Positions 1-6,789 of a stretch of DNA of 7,859 nucleotides are shown here, piece by piece. Within the stretch, counting starts at the first letter, position 1. Every line of letters starts with the position of its first letter. The translations under genes and the position numbers were made by a program. This DNA comes from CAZTLE01 sp964614415 (GTDB lineage: Bacteria; Bacteroidota; Bacteroidia; Flavobacteriales; Flavobacteriaceae). Under the pieces are notes generated by a model. It ran no database searches and had not been told where the DNA came from. It worked only from the letters and a program-made list of their open reading frames with translations. The stretch is from NCBI GenBank assembly GCA_964614415.1, contig CAZTLE010000189.1:1-7859 (forward strand), given 5' to 3'.

Positions 1-1413
1 AACATCATAGTTGTCCTCAAAAATTCGTTTGATCTTATCCAGTTCGGCATCTGTCGATTTTTTGGTAATGGTGAATGATACGCTGTTGTCTTCGCCCTTG
101 TCGCTTCGATAGTTTTCAAACTTATTGTTACCAACCCCGTTCGAGTAGCGATAGCTGGACACGGTACTGCGATTCGAATTACTTTGGAACAGGCTGCTGC
201 CTGTGGCTTGTCCCGAGGAGGTAAACAGATTTTGTTTGTTTTCCGGGACCTTTACTGCCACCCGTGATGGAATGGCCTCCAGAAGCGTGTATTCAGCTCC
301 CTCGATAGTAATGATTTGTTCAACCTCTTCTTCGACTTCGAAGTTTTCTTCAGCTGCAGCGGAATCTTTGTCTTTGTCTTCAGTAGTAAAAGAGTTATCC
401 GAATTATAAGTACTCGCTTCTTCGGCCAATGTACCTGTCGGGTTATTTTCTCTTTCGTTGATCCCGACCTCCGTGATCAGTTCTTCGGAACTGTCCATAT
501 CTGTAGCTATCTCGTTTTCAACTTCTTTGTAGATAATTTCCTCTTTCACATTAAAGCTCCAAAGGAAGATGGCCAGCAACGGGAGGACCAGAATTAATTT
601 CCACGCATTTCTTTGGTGGGACGTGCTCTTGTTTAGCATAACGATTCGTTTTTTGATGAATGATTGATAAAAATTATTTGTCAGGGCCGGTGTTAACGTG
701 CCCGAAGAGGCCTTTAGCAGGGCTAGCTGATATTCTTTTTTAGATGATACTTGTTGGGCCGTTTGACTGTCGGCGATGAATTCCAGGTTTTCTTCGACTC
801 GTCTCGAATAAAGCCAGGCCACGGGATTGATCCACTGTGCCGCGAGCAGGAAATTAGCCAAAAGAATATCCAGCGAATGCCATTGAGAGGCATGTACGCG
901 CTCGTGCTTAAGGATCATCTCCAACTCCTGGGAATCGTGGTTTTCAGGGTTGTAAACGATGTACTTAAAAAATGAAAATGGAGTAATGTCCTTGGGAACT
1001 TGCACGTACTTATAACCATTCTCTCTACGATAGGCAAACTTCCTGAACAGGCTCAGGAGAGAAAAAAGCTGGAACAGGAAACGCGATCCCATAATTACAA
1101 CACCTACGGCATAGGTAACCCCGGCCACATACCACCAGTTTACTTCAAATCCGGAAGTTTCCTGCGAAATGGCCTCCGCAGGCGTAAAGTACATAGTGCT
1201 TGCGGACGTATCCACAAGGGGAGTTGCCGGAACTTCCACAACAATGCTTCGAGTATACTCCAGTAACGGCAATACGATCGCCGCCAGGATACCCAGGGCA
1301 AGGTAGTGTCGGTTGGCTGTAAAGAAAGTGTCCTTCCGTAATACGGCTATATACACTAAATAGAAAATAGTGAGGATGCTAGCCGACTTGATGAGATAGA
1401 TCAATGTTTCCAT
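1..1413 (-). CDS. M56 (BlaR1/MecR1-like) membrane metallopeptidase, 3' end cut by window edge
   Basis: An open frame of 471 codons starts at ATG 1413-1411 and runs off the left edge without a stop. Hydrophobic stretches lie near residues 5-24, 36-52 and 92-115, with a fourth near 272-287. Between the third and fourth is the zinc-peptidase motif HERVH (170-174), followed by a probable third ligand, E211, in EFIAD. This is the layout of the M56 family, whose BlaR1/MecR1 members sense a signal outside the cell and trigger inactivation of a BlaI/MecI repressor. After the last helix come an acidic, Ser/Thr-rich linker (about 290-365) and a less acidic tail ending in a segment like those of other flavobacterial M56 proteins (TKKSTDAELDKIKRIF). 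No penicillin-binding sensor domain is visible, so the signal need not be a beta-lactam. The start codon lies one base after the stop of the repressor gene, which implies translational coupling. The family is confident; the signal is unknown. Confidence 0.9.
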   Translation of the reverse strand, partial: METLIYLIKSASILTIFYLVYIAVLRKDTFFTANRHYLALGILAAIVLPLLEYTRSIVVEVPATPLVDTSASTMYFTPAEAISQETSGFEVNWWYVAGVTYAVGVVIMGSRFLFQLFSLLSLFRKFAYRRENGYKYVQVPKDITPFSFFKYIVYNPENHDSQELEMILKHERVHASQWHSLDILLANFLLAAQWINPVAWLYSRRVEENLEFIADSQTAQQVSSKKEYQLALLKASSGTLTPALTNNFYQSFIKKRIVMLNKSTSHQRNAWKLILVLPLLAIFLWSFNVKEEIIYKEVENEIATDMDSSEELITEVGINERENNPTGTLAEEASTYNSDNSFTTEDKDKDSAAAEENFEVEEEVEQIITIEGAEYTLLEAIPSRVAVKVPENKQNLFTSSGQATGSSLFQSNSNRSTVSSYRYSNGVGNNKFENYRSDKGEDNSVSFTITKKSTDAELDKIKRIFEDNYDV

Positions 1414-1414
1414 A

Positions 1415-1771
1415 CTATTTCTTTTTTTCTATGATATCGAGGATCTCCCGGAGTTCCTCGGCACTTATCTTCTCTTCTTTGGCAAAGAAAGAAACCATGT
1501 TCTTATAGCTGTTGTTGAAGTACCGTTTCATAGCCAGGTTCATGAACTTATGCGTGTACTCTGTTTTGCTGACCACCGGATAATACTGATGGGTCTTGCC
1601 AAAGGCCGTATGAGACACAAAGCCCTTTTCCTCCAGGTTGCGTATCACTGTGGAAACGGTATTGTAATGGTTTCCTTCCGGTAGTTTGGCGACAACTTCT
1701 TTTACGAAGGCCTTTTCCAGGTTCCAGAGCACCTGCATGATCTCTTCTTCTTTGTTTGTTAATTTTTCCAT
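1415..1771 (-). CDS. BlaI/MecI/CopY-family transcriptional repressor
   Basis: This 118-residue protein has the usual length of BlaI/MecI repressors. Residues about 4-65 form the winged-helix DNA-binding domain: it opens with LTNKEEEIMQVLW, the recognition helix lies in YNTVSTVIRNLEEKGFV (36-52), and the wing is around HTAFGKTHQYYP. Residues about 70-118 are the helical dimerisation and cleavage region (MVSFFAKEEKISAEELREIL). Family members bind as dimers to TACTA/TAGTA-type dyads and are inactivated through the partner M56 peptidase. Here that partner follows after one base, and the serine hydrolase precedes at 6 bases, so all three genes should share one transcript. The ACTA-N6-TAGT dyads upstream of the operon at 3273-3328 are the likely targets. 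The family call is very secure; the operator assignment is an inference. Confidence 0.95.
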   Translation of the reverse strand: MEKLTNKEEEIMQVLWNLEKAFVKEVVAKLPEGNHYNTVSTVIRNLEEKGFVSHTAFGKTHQYYPVVSKTEYTHKFMNLAMKRYFNNSYKNMVSFFAKEEKISAEELREILDIIEKKK

Positions 1772-1777
1772 GAATTG

Positions 1778-3214
1778 TTATTCAAGTTTTAAACCGTCTA
1801 TTTTAATCTGGTCGGCATCGTCCAGGGCTATAAAAATGGTAAGTTTCAAATCTTTTTCAGGGGTTTTGACCATGGCAAACACCTCGTCCTCGTCAATTAT
1901 AATTCCTTCGACTTCACCTCCCGCCAGTTGTTTCTGAAATTCACCAAAAAGGGTAAAGTGCTCTTCCATAGGAACCATTCCCTGAAAGTCCAACGAGCCG
2001 TGTTCTTCAATGAAGGGTTGCCATACTTCCGGATTACCATCCCGAATGGTTTCCACGACATAGATGACATGATCGTCCGGTATCTCTGCATCCGCAGCCA
2101 TATTTTCGGCATCATTCGGCATGGAAGGCGCGTAGTCATCGACAAGCATGAGACCGGCAAGGCGCCAGGCGACACCTTCGGTATACCTGTTGGCTTTGTT
2201 GGACAGCATGATGATCGTTAGATCCTCACTAAGATAGCGGAGAAAATCCGCGAAGAATATTCCGTTACCGCCATTATGAGTGATCAATTGCGTATCCCTT
2301 GGAGTAGGGTAGATGGCCCATCCGTAGCCATAGTGAGAGCTGCCTTCTTCGTTCTCGGCTATGTGAGTGCCGTAGTATTTTTCTTTGGCCGCGCCGTTCA
2401 ACACTTCATTCCCTTTTAAGGCGTTGTGCCAACGATGCATGTCGCCAACGGTTGATAAAATCCCGCCATTCCCTTTAAGGTGCAAATACGGGCCATCGGG
2501 ACTCCATGGTTTTTCATTGGGCCGGCCCCAGGCAGAATCGCCGTCGTATCCTATGGCAATATTATTAGTGCTCCAATCCGGCTTTGTGTACCCGGTTTCG
2601 CGCATTCCGGAAGGGGCAAAGAGGTGCTCGGAAAGAAAGGCTTCATAGGAGACGCCTGATACTTTTTCTATAATAATGGCCAATAAGCTATAGCCAACAT
2701 TTGAATAGTGGTATTGTTCTCCCGGCGGAGTCAGTAATTTGATTTCAAAGGCCCGGTCTACAAAATCTGATTCGGTGATGGCTTCGTAATCGTCTCCGAT
2801 GCCTCCCGGAAATCCTGCGGAATGCGTTAGCATATGATGCAAGGTGATACCCTGCTTATCTTCCGGTACATCATTAAAATAATCTGAGATGAGATCATCG
2901 ACGGATAGCTTGCCCATCATTTCCAGTTTCAGAATTCCGGCAGCCGTGAATTGCTTGGCGATAGAACCGATGTCAAAAACCGTGTTGACCGTATTAGCGA
3001 CCTCATTGTTCCGGTCACTCATTCCATAAGCACTCTGAAATACTTCTCCTTTGTAATCAACCAGGACACTACCTGAAAATCCCTGCTCTTCTATTGCACC
3101 GAGATAGGAGGCTGTTTCTGTAAAAACATCATTTTCCTCCTTCGTTTGGCTGCTCTGTTCTTTGCAGGCAAGTACCAAAAACAGTACTAAAAGTGTGTAA
3201 GCGGCTTTCTTCAT
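1778..3214 (-). CDS. Serine hydrolase of the beta-lactamase/penicillin-binding-protein fold (PF00144-like), predicted lipoprotein
   Basis: The protein has 478 residues. It starts with MKK, a hydrophobic core and a lipobox-like VLAC with Cys17, so it is probably a lipoprotein; the following K-E resembles Bacteroidota surface-export signals. The hydrolase domain covers about residues 35-355. It shows the nucleophile motif S84-I-A-K87, the second motif Y170-S-N172, and HNGG (313-316) in place of the KTG box. HxG-type third boxes are common in class C-like esterases, DD-peptidases and related hydrolases. A C-terminal extension of about 110 residues (368-478) looks like the alpha/beta add-on domain often found in this group. 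The substrate could be a beta-lactam, a D-amino-acid peptide or an ester; the sequence does not decide. It is the first gene of an operon with a BlaI repressor and an M56 peptidase, which suggests induction by a cell-envelope signal. The start is supported by the signal sequence and by an upstream promoter with a leader of about 45 bases. Confidence 0.92.
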   Translation of the reverse strand: MKKAAYTLLVLFLVLACKEQSSQTKEENDVFTETASYLGAIEEQGFSGSVLVDYKGEVFQSAYGMSDRNNEVANTVNTVFDIGSIAKQFTAAGILKLEMMGKLSVDDLISDYFNDVPEDKQGITLHHMLTHSAGFPGGIGDDYEAITESDFVDRAFEIKLLTPPGEQYHYSNVGYSLLAIIIEKVSGVSYEAFLSEHLFAPSGMRETGYTKPDWSTNNIAIGYDGDSAWGRPNEKPWSPDGPYLHLKGNGGILSTVGDMHRWHNALKGNEVLNGAAKEKYYGTHIAENEEGSSHYGYGWAIYPTPRDTQLITHNGGNGIFFADFLRYLSEDLTIIMLSNKANRYTEGVAWRLAGLMLVDDYAPSMPNDAENMAADAEIPDDHVIYVVETIRDGNPEVWQPFIEEHGSLDFQGMVPMEEHFTLFGEFQKQLAGGEVEGIIIDEDEVFAMVKTPEKDLKLTIFIALDDADQIKIDGLKLE

Positions 3215-3263
3215 TATCTATTGATTAGCAATCCAAATATTATACATATCGAACCTCTCGAAG

Positions 3264-3294
3264 CAAACATATAACGAAAAAAACAGTTTCACAA
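3264..3294 (-). promoter_or_regulatory. Promoter of the hydrolase-BlaI-M56 operon
   Basis: Read on the minus strand, TTG (3294-3292) is followed after 20 bases by TATGTTTG (3271-3264). This matches the Bacteroidota promoter pattern TTG / TAnnTTTG with normal spacing. Transcription would start near 3260, giving a leader of about 45 bases before the ATG at 3214. The -33 element lies inside one predicted BlaI operator, and the spacer contains another. Confidence 0.72.
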
Positions 3295-3328
3295 CTATTT
3301 TTATAGTTATTTAACTATTTTTTTAGTT
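3273..3328. promoter_or_regulatory. Array of three BlaI-type operators in helical phase
   Basis: Two clear dyads share the form AACTA-N6-TAGTT: 3293-3308 (AACTAT-TTTT-ATAGTT, perfect 6-bp arms) and 3313-3328 (AACTA-N6-TAGTT). A third, weaker copy lies at 3273-3288 (AACGA-N6-CAGTT, one mismatch per arm). Their centres are 3280.5, 3300.5 and 3320.5, exactly 20 bp apart, or about two helical turns. The ACTA-N6-TAGT core has the same spacing as the staphylococcal mec operator (TACTACATATGTAGTA, recalled from the literature). The weak copy sits between the -33 and -7 elements of the operon promoter, and the middle copy covers its -33. This placement suits cooperative repression by the BlaI protein encoded in the operon. 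Binding itself is inferred. Confidence 0.7.
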
Positions 3329-3391
3329 TTATACAAAATGACTGTTGATTTTCAGGCAAATATACTCGGTCAAAATCGCAAAACTTTATAG

Positions 3392-3399
3392 TATCTTCG
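3392..3399 (+). promoter_or_regulatory. Possible -7 box for the Na+/Ca2+ exchanger gene
   Basis: TATCTTCG differs at one position from the Bacteroidota TAnnTTTG -7 box and is followed by CA, as is common in flavobacterial promoters. No TTG is found at the usual distance upstream. Transcription would start about 10 bases before the ATG at 3417, giving a very short leader. A second near-match, TAGTTTTA at 3324-3331, overlaps the BlaI operators. Confidence 0.4.
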
Positions 3400-3416
3400 C
3401 AGCGTAAATTTCTTCT

Positions 3417-4367
3417 ATGAGTATCCTGTTTATTCTGCTGGGTTTTACCTTACTTGTAGTAGGGGGTGAGTTCCTGGTACGCTCTTCGGTAGCGCTCTCT
3501 TTCAAACTGAAGCTTTCCAAAATGGTTATAGGCCTTACGGTGGTTTCGTTTGCTACATCGGCACCGGAGTTGCTCGTGAGTTTACAGGCAGCCATGAAAG
3601 GGGCATCCGATATAGCCCTTGGGAATGTCATGGGATCCAACATAGCCAATATAGGGCTGGTCCTGGGTATCACAGCAGTGATCGCTCCATTGGCGATCGA
3701 CAAGGATTTCTACAAGTTCAACTGGCCGGTGATGATGATGTTGTCCGTAGTCCTCTATTTCTTGTTAAAGAGCGGCATGGAAATGGATCGCCTTGAAGGC
3801 CTTGGACTCTTCATAGTGTTGTGTATTTATTTGTGGCTTTTGATCCGCCGCTCCCGCAAGGCTCAGAAAGCCGCAGACGATGAGGCGGTGAACGATGCCT
3901 TGTCGAAGACTTCCTATTTTAAGATCGTAGTATGGCTTTTAATTGGTGGTGTGGCACTGTGGGGCGGTAGTAAACTTCTTGTGATGGGTGCCGTAGATCT
4001 TGCGGAGTCCATGGGAGTAAGTCAGCGTGTCATTGCGGTCACCATGGTAGCTGTTGGGACTAGCGTTCCGGAGTTGGCAGCTTCAATTATCGCAGCTCTT
4101 CGGCGTGAAAAAGCTATTTCCCTGGGGAACCTGATCGGTTCTAATATATTCAACATCGCCTCTGTATTGGGACTTACGGCAATTATTCAGCCGATTCCCG
4201 TGAAAAGTGATCAACTGCTTTCAAGTGATATTTTTTGGATGTTGGGCTTTGCCGCTATTCTTATTCCACTGGCTTTCCTTCCCCGAAAATTTTCCATTGG
4301 CCGTACCAAGGGATTGCTTATAGTAATCGCCTATGCCGTTTTCGTGAGTCTCGCCTTCGCAAGCTAA
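3417..4367 (+). CDS. CaCA-family sodium/calcium exchanger (YrbG-like)
   Basis: This 316-residue integral membrane protein has about ten hydrophobic segments, the usual size for bacterial CaCA exchangers, which move Ca2+ against Na+ (or another cation) across the inner membrane. The two inverted alpha-repeats are clear. Alpha-1 is at about residues 39-85, with TSAPE (47-51), then GN (69-70) and GSNIANIG. Alpha-2 is at about 207-253, with GTSVPE (214-219), then GN (237-238) and GSNIFNI. The acidic residues E51 and E219 and the GSN motifs line the ion site in this family. The central cytosolic loop (about 143-165) is short and basic then acidic, with no regulatory domain. The gene is divergent from the hydrolase operon and convergent with the channel-like gene, from which it is separated by 6 bases. 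The frame begins MSILFILLGF with no better upstream start. The ion actually carried is not proved by sequence. Confidence 0.93.
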   Translation: MSILFILLGFTLLVVGGEFLVRSSVALSFKLKLSKMVIGLTVVSFATSAPELLVSLQAAMKGASDIALGNVMGSNIANIGLVLGITAVIAPLAIDKDFYKFNWPVMMMLSVVLYFLLKSGMEMDRLEGLGLFIVLCIYLWLLIRRSRKAQKAADDEAVNDALSKTSYFKIVVWLLIGGVALWGGSKLLVMGAVDLAESMGVSQRVIAVTMVAVGTSVPELAASIIAALRREKAISLGNLIGSNIFNIASVLGLTAIIQPIPVKSDQLLSSDIFWMLGFAAILIPLAFLPRKFSIGRTKGLLIVIAYAVFVSLAFAS

Positions 4368-4373
4368 GTTCGA

Positions 4374-6668
4374 TTAACTGGCCATCTTTCGCAGTTCGGA
4401 AATTCGTTGCCTAAGCTCCTTCTCGCTTTCGCAAAGAACGATCAAAACGTCATCGTGATCTACGGGACGCTTTACTTCTCCTTCGGAAATCGGGTTTACG
4501 ATAAGATCGTGGTCCAATCCGTCTTCCCTTAGGAGTCGGGAGATTTCCGTATCGTCAATGATCTGTCGATTCTGATCGTCGTGATATACCACTTTTATAC
4601 CTACTAATTGTACATATACTTTGCGAAGCAACAGGTTGAGTTCGTCGTAGGTTTTATGAACGAACAATTTGTTCTGTTCGTCCTTCAAAGGAATTGTATA
4701 GAACTCGTTACTGCTGTCATAGGTAAGCAACTGATCCAGCAATCTGGACAATCCGTGGTTCCTAATGGATTGGGTAACTATATTTCGGCTGTAGTGGGAG
4801 GTACAGATAACTTCGTTGACATCAGCCGCCAGCAGGTCGGATTTGTATTTTTCGTGATTGATCTCGGCAATGATATAGATCGCGTCAATGTATTGGTTCA
4901 CTGAATATCGCTTGAATTTACCCCGGGATTCCGATGCTGCGTTCATCTCAAGTGACTTTGAGCGGCAATACCGGGAGATCGATAACGCCCGGAGCAAGGT
5001 TTTCTCGTCCGAAGATTCATCGCTGTTTTCCGCAAAGAGCACAACCGTTTTGGCATCCTGAACATTAGACGCTCCCAGGGCGCCTTCCTCGCGGGCATCT
5101 CCCTTTATGAACTCTAATTTTCGCGTACTGTGATAATGGGAGATCTCCGGATGCTCATTCAGAATGACTTCAGGATTACTAATAATTACAACGATCTTGT
5201 CTTGTTTCGGACTTTCGGATGATTCAAAATAATTGATCACAAAATCTTTGGAAGAAGAATTCCAACCGGATAGAACCACATGGTTCTTAATGTCTAGTTT
5301 TTTCATTCCTTTCTTTCTTTTTTTATAGGCCAGGGCCTTGAGATATCCAACTACAATAATGCAAAATCCTCCCAGCCAGGTGGTATAGAAGGATACCGAG
5401 AACATGAGTTTGCCCAGGGTAGAAAAGGGGATAATTCCATTGCTGTCGCCAACCATGTTACTCACGAAGACCCAAAGGTGCAGATCCCCGCCCGACATAT
5501 TAAGGATCGGACTCTTTATTTGAATTTTATCATACAGATCCTGTTCAGCCCAGATCATGACCTGTATACAGAATATATAAAGCCCAACAAGAAGCAACAC
5601 TCCGATTACCACATGATTGTGTCGCAACCAGTAGGTACGAAGCATCTTAAGCTCCGGAATTTTCCTTCTCAAAAAGAAAAGGACGAGTGCAATTGCAAGG
5701 ATTAGGAAGCCCGCTATCCTGAAGAATCCCATTCCACTTCGCATGTTTGCCTTTCCTTTTAAGGAAGGAGTAAGGGGAAGGCCGTCCAGGAACCTGTGAT
5801 GGGAAGGTTGCGAGAACGAATCAATGGTCGTGTTGATCTTTGATCCTATAAAAGAGGTATCCTTTTCGAAGCTCTCAATGATCAGCTCACTTAATCTTAC
5901 ATTATATTCATTTTCGAATTCGGAAATCTTATCGGACAATCCGACCAAAAAGGTATAGGTGCCAATTGTATAGTGTCCCGGGGCCACCTCGACTTTGGAC
6001 GTATGCATGATCCGTGAGGTTATGAGATCCACTTCCTCTTCCGTGAAATAAAAAGACCCTGTGCCTTCCGCCTCCAGTTCTTCGAGTTCCAGGGAGAAGG
6101 TAACCAGCACATCTACTTTACCCTCATCGAAATCGGAAATGAGTTTTCTGTAGTTTTCAAATTTGAATACCACATCATCCATTGGGATTCTAAGCAGCTG
6201 TGCGATGTTCTGAAACAAACGGTATGAATAGCTCTCGTCACTGGTGAATCCAATGGTGTCTATTTCCTTTTGCTCGATTTGCCTTATGAGCCCTGCCATA
6301 CTTTCATCGCTCTCGGACTTTTTATGGTATAGAAGCAACTGTTCCTGAAACAGAGGCATGACCACCTCAATGTTCTTAACACCTTCTATTTGGGAGTACA
6401 TATTGTCCAGCAAGATATTTCGCTGTACCAGGGCCAGGTCCGAAAAGTGATTTTTCAGGTTTGCCAGGTTTTCGTTCGAGCCGTTACTTGGAATATTAGA
6501 GAATCGTGTGCCTTCAATCGAATCGATCGCCTCATTGACATACTGAGAAATGAGTCTGCCGGTTTTGTAATAATTACCGCCAACACTCCCGGAGGATATA
6601 ATAAAACGATCTTCCTGGGACTGCACCAGACAGGCAAAAAAGAACAGCAGATAAACAATCTTGTTCAT
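4374..6668 (-). CDS. TAXI-type periplasmic binding domain fused to a pore-loop membrane domain and RCK/TrkA-type cytosolic domains (putative ligand-gated cation channel)
   Basis: The protein has 764 residues. A signal peptide (about 1-18) precedes a TAXI-like solute-binding domain (about 20-300), recognisable from FIISSGSVGGNYYKTG and SNGSNENLANL. Hydrophobic helices follow at about 314-333, 352-374 and 418-443. The loop after the first helix (RRKIPELKMLRTYWLR) and the stretch after the third (KKRKKGMKK) are strongly basic. This places both in the cytosol and the TAXI domain outside. Between the second and third helices is a pore-like segment, WVFVSNMVGDSNG (399-411), without the potassium filter TVGYG. 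Residues about 461-645 look like an RCK/TrkA-N fold (HVVLSGW, then FIKGDAREEGALGASNVQDAKTVV), and 651-750 like a TrkA-C-type domain. The segment NIVTQSIRNHGLSRLLDQLL resembles CASTOR/POLLUX channels. TAXI proteins normally serve TRAP transporters; no TRAP permease is present here. Automatic annotation may call this only a TRAP binding subunit. Domain order is well supported; channel activity and ligand are inferred. Confidence 0.85.
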   Translation of the reverse strand: MNKIVYLLFFFACLVQSQEDRFIISSGSVGGNYYKTGRLISQYVNEAIDSIEGTRFSNIPSNGSNENLANLKNHFSDLALVQRNILLDNMYSQIEGVKNIEVVMPLFQEQLLLYHKKSESDESMAGLIRQIEQKEIDTIGFTSDESYSYRLFQNIAQLLRIPMDDVVFKFENYRKLISDFDEGKVDVLVTFSLELEELEAEGTGSFYFTEEEVDLITSRIMHTSKVEVAPGHYTIGTYTFLVGLSDKISEFENEYNVRLSELIIESFEKDTSFIGSKINTTIDSFSQPSHHRFLDGLPLTPSLKGKANMRSGMGFFRIAGFLILAIALVLFFLRRKIPELKMLRTYWLRHNHVVIGVLLLVGLYIFCIQVMIWAEQDLYDKIQIKSPILNMSGGDLHLWVFVSNMVGDSNGIIPFSTLGKLMFSVSFYTTWLGGFCIIVVGYLKALAYKKRKKGMKKLDIKNHVVLSGWNSSSKDFVINYFESSESPKQDKIVVIISNPEVILNEHPEISHYHSTRKLEFIKGDAREEGALGASNVQDAKTVVLFAENSDESSDEKTLLRALSISRYCRSKSLEMNAASESRGKFKRYSVNQYIDAIYIIAEINHEKYKSDLLAADVNEVICTSHYSRNIVTQSIRNHGLSRLLDQLLTYDSSNEFYTIPLKDEQNKLFVHKTYDELNLLLRKVYVQLVGIKVVYHDDQNRQIIDDTEISRLLREDGLDHDLIVNPISEGEVKRPVDHDDVLIVLCESEKELRQRISELRKMAS

Positions 6669-6735
6669 TCTGAATCAATTAGAACCATTGGGGAGCAAAA
6701 TGCGCCAGGAAAGAGCGGGGAAGCTTAAAACACTC

Positions 6736-6743
6736 TCAAGATA
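6736..6743 (-). promoter_or_regulatory. Weak candidate -7 box for the TAXI-RCK channel gene
   Basis: On the minus strand TATCTTGA partly matches TAnnTTTG, about 70 bases before the ATG at 6668. No TTG lies at the expected upstream distance. It is the best match seen in this stretch, but it could be chance. Confidence 0.22.
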
Positions 6744-6769
6744 CTAAAAGTTTGGTAGAACCGCCGTTA

Positions 6770-6782
6770 ACGCGATGCGCGT
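6770..6782. repeat. Short perfect palindrome ACGCG-ATG-CGCGT
   Basis: Five-base arms flank a three-base centre. There is no T-tract after it on either strand, so it is not an intrinsic terminator. It sits about 30 bases upstream of the weak channel-gene -7 box and could be a protein-binding site; chance is also possible. Confidence 0.4.
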
Positions 6783-6789
6783 AGCACAT

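Noticed and set aside
316..1266. Several plus-strand open frames of 74-93 codons across 316-1266
   Set aside because: They lie opposite the M56 peptidase, whose frame carries HERVH and clear membrane helices; these are antisense shadows.
3386..3703. 105-codon open frame on the minus strand opposite the exchanger gene
   Set aside because: It overlaps the strongly conserved alpha-1 repeat of the exchanger, and its translation resembles no known protein; it is a shadow.
4360..4380. Small inverted repeat AGTT-N5-AACT between the convergent genes as a terminator
   Set aside because: The stem is only four base pairs, AT-rich and has no T-tract.
4374..6668. Simple call as a TRAP transporter binding subunit
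   Set aside because: The protein is more than twice the usual length, continues into membrane helices and RCK domains, and no TRAP permease gene is nearby.
6743..6756. ACTA-N6-TGGT near the channel gene as a fourth BlaI operator
   Set aside because: It is a single copy with a mismatch, lacks the outer A/T of the other sites and has no phased partner; probably chance.
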